Positions 59,616 to 64,000 of a stretch of DNA of 64,000 bases are shown here, piece after piece. Positions within the stretch are counted from its first letter, which is position 1. Each line of letters starts with the position of its first letter. Origin of the DNA: Neisseria sp. (GTDB lineage Bacteria > Pseudomonadota > Gammaproteobacteria > Burkholderiales > Neisseriaceae); assembly GCF_030523955.1 (NCBI RefSeq), contig NZ_JAUNHL010000002.1, positions 1-64,000 on the forward strand, in the 5' to 3' direction. The notes beneath the pieces are model-generated. The model saw only the letters and a program-made list of their open reading frames with translations. It searched no databases and was not told where the DNA came from. A program made the translations under genes and the position numbers.

Positions 59616-60452
59616 ATGGACGAACACTCGTCGAAACCAGGCTTTTTCGAACGCCTGATCAACCGCATTGCCAACGATGCCCCCGAAACCTCCGAAGAAG
59701 TCGTCGAACTGCTGCGCCAGGCGCACGAACAGGCTGTGTTCGATGCCGACACCTTGCAGCGCATGGAAAAAGTGCTGGATTTCCACGATCTCGATGTACG
59801 CGATGCGATGATTACCCGCTCGCAGATGGATGTGATTAAAGATTCCGACAGCCTCGAGCGCATCGTCGCCCATGTCATTGAAACCGCCCATTCGCGTTTT
59901 CCGGTCATCGGCGAAGACAAAGACAACGTTCTGGGTATTTTACATGCCAAAGATTTGCTCAAAGTGGCCTTCGGCAACAACGAAACCTTCAATTTGGAAC
60001 AACTGCTGCGCCCTGCGGTGTTCGTCCCCGAGAGCAAAACACTAAGCGCCCTATTGAAACAGTTCCGCGAACAGCGCAACCACATGGCGGTGGTGGTGGA
60101 CGAATACGGCGGCATTTCCGGCTTGGTCACCTTCGAAGACATCATCGAGCAGATTCTCGGCGACATCGAAGACGAATTCGACGAAGACGATTCGGCCGAC
60201 AACATTTTCGCCGTATCCAGCGAACGCTGGCGCATCAACGCCACCACCGAAATCGAAGACATCAACGAATTTTTCGGCACCCAATTTAGCAACGAAGAAG
60301 TCGATACCATCGGCGGCCTGATTATTCAAGAACTGGGGCATTTGCCGGTGCGCGGCGAAAAAGTCACGCTCGGCGGGCTGCTGTTTACCGTCGCCCGCGC
60401 CGACAAACGCCGCCTGCATACCTTAATGGCCATACGCGCCAAAGAAGACTGA
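59616..60452 (+). CDS. CorC/HlyC-like transporter-associated CBS protein (YbeX)
   Basis: The 278-residue cytoplasmic protein has two CBS domains (VRDAMITRSQMDVIK near residue 64 and KTLSALLKQFREQRNHMAVVVDEYGGISGLVTFEDIIEQI near residue 138) and a C-terminal CorC_HlyC domain (FGTQFSNEEVDTIGGLIIQELGHLP). It is linked to Mg/Co efflux and ribosome function in other bacteria. It begins 2 bp after ybeY, so the two are co-translated. Confidence 0.93.
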   Translation: MDEHSSKPGFFERLINRIANDAPETSEEVVELLRQAHEQAVFDADTLQRMEKVLDFHDLDVRDAMITRSQMDVIKDSDSLERIVAHVIETAHSRFPVIGEDKDNVLGILHAKDLLKVAFGNNETFNLEQLLRPAVFVPESKTLSALLKQFREQRNHMAVVVDEYGGISGLVTFEDIIEQILGDIEDEFDEDDSADNIFAVSSERWRINATTEIEDINEFFGTQFSNEEVDTIGGLIIQELGHLPVRGEKVTLGGLLFTVARADKRRLHTLMAIRAKED

Positions 60453-60463
60453 ACTTCGCTGTC

Positions 60464-60504
60464 CATGCCTGTCTGAAAACCAATATTGTTTTCAGACAGG
60501 CATT
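60464..60504. terminator. inverted uptake-sequence pair
   Basis: TGCCTGTCTGAA (60466-60477) faces its complement (60491-60502), directly after the CBS gene. Confidence 0.8.
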
Positions 60505-60587
60505 TAAAAAGCCTTATCCGTTATAATGGCTCCTTTCATCCGAATAACATTCATATAAATTCATACATTCTAGGACACCCGCACAAC

Positions 60588-61460
60588 ATGGCTTTCTCTT
60601 CTCTGTTCACCCTGCTCGACGACATTGCATCCATTCTCGACGATGTTTCCCTGATGACCAAAATGGCGGCCAAGAAAACCGCCGGCGTGGTAGGCGACGA
60701 CTTGGCGCTCAACGCCAATCAAGTCACCGGTGTCAAAGCCGACCGCGAGCTGCCTATCGTCTGGGCCGTAGCCAAAGGCTCCTTAATCAACAAAGTAATA
60801 CTGGTACCGGCAGCGCTGTTGCTTTCGGTATTTGCTCCCGTATTGATCGTTCCCTTACTGATGATAGGGGGTGCTTACCTCTGCTTCGAAGGCGTGGAAA
60901 AACTGTTGCACAAATTTCTGCATCGTGAAGATGAGCAAACACCGCAGGTAACGCCCGATGAAATCAACAGCGAAAAAGAGAAAATCAAAGGCGCGGTGCG
61001 CACCGATTTCATTTTATCCGCCGAAATCATCATCATCGCATTGGGCGTAGTGGCCGCATCGCCCTTATCGGTCAAAATTTTGGTGCTCTCTTCCATCGGC
61101 ATCGGCATCACGGTTGCGGTATACGGCTTGGTGGCGGCCATCGTAAAAGCCGACGATTTCGGTTTGCATCTGATGCAAAAAGGCGGCGGCGCAGCCGCTG
61201 TCGGCAAAGCCATCGTCAGCTTTATGCCGTGGTTTATGCGCTCTTTGAGCGTTATCGGTACCTTGGCGATGTTCTTGGTCGGCGGCGGCATTTTTGTTCA
61301 CTATGTCGGCCCGCTGCATCATTTCCTCGAAGTACGCGGCTGGGCGGAAGGCCTGATGGGCAACCTCGCCAGTTTGGTGGTCGGCGTTATCGTCGGTGCC
61401 ATTGCCTGCGCAGTCATCCTGCCTTTGGTGAAAGCATTCAGCAAAAAGAAAGCCCATTAA
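60588..61460 (+). CDS. DUF808 family inner-membrane protein (YedI-like)
   Basis: The 290-residue product has six or so hydrophobic segments and the family start FTLLDDIASILDDVSLMTKMAAKKTAGVVGDDLALNA (in parts). Also typical is KAIVSFMPWFMRSLSVIGTLAMFLVGGGI. Function unknown. ATG 60588 matches the family start; the frame is open upstream without support. Confidence 0.9.
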   Translation: MAFSSLFTLLDDIASILDDVSLMTKMAAKKTAGVVGDDLALNANQVTGVKADRELPIVWAVAKGSLINKVILVPAALLLSVFAPVLIVPLLMIGGAYLCFEGVEKLLHKFLHREDEQTPQVTPDEINSEKEKIKGAVRTDFILSAEIIIIALGVVAASPLSVKILVLSSIGIGITVAVYGLVAAIVKADDFGLHLMQKGGGAAAVGKAIVSFMPWFMRSLSVIGTLAMFLVGGGIFVHYVGPLHHFLEVRGWAEGLMGNLASLVVGVIVGAIACAVILPLVKAFSKKKAH

Positions 61461-61486
61461 AGCGTTCACGTTTTTCCATTGACCCT

Positions 61487-61520
61487 TATGCCTGTCTGAA
61501 AACTTTTTTCAGACAGGCAT
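61487..61520. terminator. inverted uptake-sequence pair
   Basis: TGCCTGTCTGAA (61489-61500) faces its complement (61508-61519), just before lnt. Confidence 0.8.
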
Positions 61521-61545
61521 TCCCCCACTTAAGCTCCACCCGTTC

Positions 61546-63096
61546 ATGATACCTTTTACCCGTCTCGATGAATTTTGGCGCAAACCTGCCGTTTACTGGC
61601 CGCTGCTGCTGGCATTGGCCGCCGCCACGCCGCTCACCTTCGCCCCGTATTACCACTTCTGGCTGATGCCGCTGCTGTTCGGCGCCTTTATCCGCCTGCT
61701 CGAATTGCGCCCCGAGCGACAAATCCGCAGCGCCTACCTGTTCGGCCTTATCGCTTACGTCTGCCAGTTTTACTGGATACACACCGCCCTGCACGACGTT
61801 TCCGGCCTGCCCAATCTCTATGCCGTACCGCTTACCTTCCTGTTACCCGCTTATTTGGCACTGTTCCCGATGCTCTCGGTGTGGTTGTGGCAAAAAACCC
61901 GCCTGAGCCGCCCGCTGAAAACCGGCCTGGCGCTGCCCGTTTACTGGACACTCGCCGAATTCGCCCGCGAGCGCCTGCTCACCGGTTTCGGCTGGGGCGC
62001 GCTCGGCTATTCCCAAATCGCCGATTACAGCCCGCTGGCCGGTTTCGCCCCGCTGGGCGGTATCCATCTGGTTACCTTGGCCACCGCCTTTGCCGGTGCC
62101 TGGCTGGTTTTGCTGATTGATAATCCGAAGCAAACCCGCCAACGGCTGGCCGCACTGTGCGCTTTAACCACCCTGTTTGCCGCCGGCACGCTATTGCGCC
62201 AAACCGATTTCACCCGCCCCGACGGCACCCGCGCCAGCGTGGCCCTGCCGCAGGGCAATATTCCGCAAACCTTAAAATGGGAAGCCTCGCAGGCCGAAGC
62301 CACCCTGCGCCGCTACTTCGATTTGGTCGCCCAAAGCCGCGCCGACATCGTGATTTTGCCGGAAACCGCCATCACCGTCATGCTGCAAAACCTGCCGACC
62401 GAAGTGCTTGATGCCTTTGCCCGCCAAGCCGAAACCAACGGCAGCGCACTGGCAGTCGGCATCGCCCGTTATACCGATAGCGGCGAACAATATGAAAACG
62501 CCGTTATCAATCTGAGCGGCTACCGAAGCGCACAAGGCTTCAACATGCCTTATTACGCCAAAGACCACCTGGTGCCGTTTGGCGAATACAAACCGCTGCC
62601 TTTCATCACCGAACCGTTATACCAAATGATGAACATGCCGCTTTCCGATTTCAAACGCGGCGGCGCCGATCAAGCGCCGTTAATCATGGCCAACCAGCGT
62701 GTCGCCTTCAATATTTGCTATGAAGACGGCTTCGGCGACGAATTAATCGCACCGGCCAAACGTGCCAGCCTGCTGGCCAACGCCAGCAATCTGGCTTGGT
62801 ACGGCAACTCCAACGCCATGTACCAACACTTACAGCAGTCGCAAGCCCGCTCGCTGGAGCTGGGACGCTACATGGTACGCGCCACCAATACCGGCGCCAC
62901 CGCCATCGTCGATCCCAAAGGGCGCATCCGCCAAGCCGCACCGGCCGACACCACGACGGTATTAAGCGGCACTGTCGAAGGATATACCGGCGAAACACCG
63001 TATATGAAACTCGGCGGCTCTTGGCCTTTAATCACCGCCTTGATCGCGTTGGCCGCCGGCTTATTCGGCTTCGGCCGCCGCCAAACTCAACCATAA
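61546..63096 (+). CDS. lnt: apolipoprotein N-acyltransferase
   Basis: Lnt adds the third acyl chain to lipoproteins at the periplasmic face of the inner membrane. The 516-residue protein has about six N-terminal membrane segments, then a nitrilase-like domain with the catalytic Glu in ILPETAIT (near residue 268), Lys in YYAKDHLVPFGEY (near 335) and Cys in VAFNICYEDGFG (near 390). All three triad residues are present. Confidence 0.96.
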   Translation: MIPFTRLDEFWRKPAVYWPLLLALAAATPLTFAPYYHFWLMPLLFGAFIRLLELRPERQIRSAYLFGLIAYVCQFYWIHTALHDVSGLPNLYAVPLTFLLPAYLALFPMLSVWLWQKTRLSRPLKTGLALPVYWTLAEFARERLLTGFGWGALGYSQIADYSPLAGFAPLGGIHLVTLATAFAGAWLVLLIDNPKQTRQRLAALCALTTLFAAGTLLRQTDFTRPDGTRASVALPQGNIPQTLKWEASQAEATLRRYFDLVAQSRADIVILPETAITVMLQNLPTEVLDAFARQAETNGSALAVGIARYTDSGEQYENAVINLSGYRSAQGFNMPYYAKDHLVPFGEYKPLPFITEPLYQMMNMPLSDFKRGGADQAPLIMANQRVAFNICYEDGFGDELIAPAKRASLLANASNLAWYGNSNAMYQHLQQSQARSLELGRYMVRATNTGATAIVDPKGRIRQAAPADTTTVLSGTVEGYTGETPYMKLGGSWPLITALIALAAGLFGFGRRQTQP

Positions 63097-63105
63097 ATCC
63101 AATTC

Positions 63106-63144
63106 AATGCCTGTCTGAAAAAATTTCCTATTTCAGACAGGCAA
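63106..63144. terminator. inverted uptake-sequence pair after lnt
   Basis: TGCCTGTCTGAA (63108-63119) faces its complement (63132-63143). Confidence 0.8.
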
Positions 63145-63357
63145 GGCATAATTCCGACAAAATCACTCAAATATTAAAAACCAATCAAAATTTAAAACAT
63201 ACAAAATTTTACCTATTAAGTGTAGAACTAAACACGGAACTTGTGTCTAATGGATACATACACCAATGTATGGCTTCATATACAGTACATAACAATGGTG
63301 CTAGAATGAAGCGCCCTATCATAACAACAAGCAAAACAAACAAGGAAACGATATACA

Positions 63358-64000
63358 ATGAGCATGAATCAAGCCTTTGCATTACCCGTACCGAGCGGTC
63401 ACGGCAGCTTGGAGCAATACATTCATACCGTTAACAGCATTCCCATGCTTTCCGCCGAAGAAGAATTGCGTTTGGCGGAACGCCAGATTAAAGGCGACCT
63501 CGAAGCCGCCAAACAACTGATTCTCTCCCACTTACGCGTGGTGGTTTCCATTGCGCGCGGTTACGACGGCTACGGCCTCAACCAAGCCGACCTGATTCAG
63601 GAAGGCAACATCGGCCTGATGAAAGCCGTCAAGCGCTACGAACCCAACCGCGGCGCCCGCCTGTTTTCCTTTGCCGTGCATTGGATTAAAGCCGAAATCC
63701 ACGAATTCATCCTGCGCAACTGGCGTTTGGTTCGCGTAGCGACCACCAAGCCGCAACGCAAACTGTTTTTCAATTTACGCAGCATGCGCAAAAGCCTCTC
63801 CGCCCTTTCTCCGAAAGAAGCGCAGGCAATTGCCGACGATCTGGGCGTAAAACTCTCCGAAGTGATGGAGATGGAACAGCGCATGACCGGCCGCGACATC
63901 GGCATCTTAGCCGACAACAGCGACGACGAAGACAGCTACGCCCCCATCGATTGGCTGGCCGACAACGATAATGAGCCGACCCGCCAAATCGAAATGAAAG
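63358..64000 (+). CDS. rpoH: RNA polymerase heat-shock sigma factor, 5' part
   Basis: The first 214 codons of a sigma-32-type factor run off the window. It begins [20 protein letters not shown] and shows region 2 ([41 protein letters not shown], in parts) and the RpoH box QRKLFFNLR near residue 138, which is diagnostic of sigma-32. It directs heat-shock promoters. The 215-bp leader after the DUS pair is AT-rich and may hold several promoters; I could not define them. Confidence 0.95.
   Translation, partial: MSMNQAFALPVPSGHGSLEQYIHTVNSIPMLSAEEELRLAERQIKGDLEAAKQLILSHLRVVVSIARGYDGYGLNQADLIQEGNIGLMKAVKRYEPNRGARLFSFAVHWIKAEIHEFILRNWRLVRVATTKPQRKLFFNLRSMRKSLSALSPKEAQAIADDLGVKLSEVMEMEQRMTGRDIGILADNSDDEDSYAPIDWLADNDNEPTRQIEMK

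Overview
The window is chromosomal DNA of a Neisseriaceae bacterium. The flanks are dotted with the 12-mer TGCCTGTCTGAA, often as inverted pairs at gene ends; I recognise this as the DNA uptake sequence dialect of the Neisseria wadsworthii type (TG-wadDUS). Gene content (hisB/hisC, murB, NorM-like MATE, phoH-ybeY-ybeX-lnt, rpoH) fits a betaproteobacterial Neisseria. No rRNA, tRNA or CRISPR array was seen.

Left flank (1-14569): cardiolipin synthase and a LysE-type exporter lie between two oppositely oriented copies of a 107-bp palindromic repeat. Then come leftward hisB and hisC, a TetR regulator, murB with a MATE pump, and a three-gene ABC importer for a small amino-acid-like ligand. A TauE/SafE-like membrane protein overlaps a GNAT acetyltransferase gene that stops abruptly at 14569.

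Middle (14570-56064): a 41,495-bp Mu-like transposable prophage, inserted in the GNAT gene. The element begins TGAAAC, ends GCTTCA and is flanked by the 6-bp duplication GCCGCT; joining 14179-14569 to 56071-56147 restores a 155-codon GNAT frame. Its order is unusual. The lysis, small and large terminase, portal, gpF and gpG genes lie at the left end and run leftward (23068 to 14718), with a PAPS-reductase-like gene inserted. A moron segment and the leftward repressor follow. The early region (Ner-like, transposase, MuB, GemA, Mor) and then protease, capsid, tail, baseplate, fibre and tailspike genes run rightward. A com-C5 methylase-Dam methylase cassette closes the right end, where Mu carries com-mom.

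The main discovery is a four-times repeated late-gene control element. Each of four late units (endolysin; protease/capsid; gpW/J/I/fibre; tailspike group) is preceded by a TTTTAA-N6-TTAAAA dyad whose centre lies exactly 33 bp from the centre of a -10-like hexamer. Next comes a hairpin whose 3' arm holds the Shine-Dalgarno sequence of the first gene. The predicted transcription start falls inside or at the end of the 5' arm, so read-through RNA would hide the ribosome site while RNA from the late promoter would not. The prophage encodes one Mor/C-family activator, the obvious candidate to bind the dyads.

Right flank (56071-64000): the GNAT 3' fragment, phoH, a LURP-like protein, a nested pair of 143-145-bp MITEs, a DUF4126 protein, ybeY, a CorC-like CBS protein, a DUF808 membrane protein, lnt, and the start of rpoH, which runs off the window. 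The prophage carries mainly AGGCCGTCTGAA-type uptake sequences, a different Neisseria dialect, which suggests it evolved in another species.
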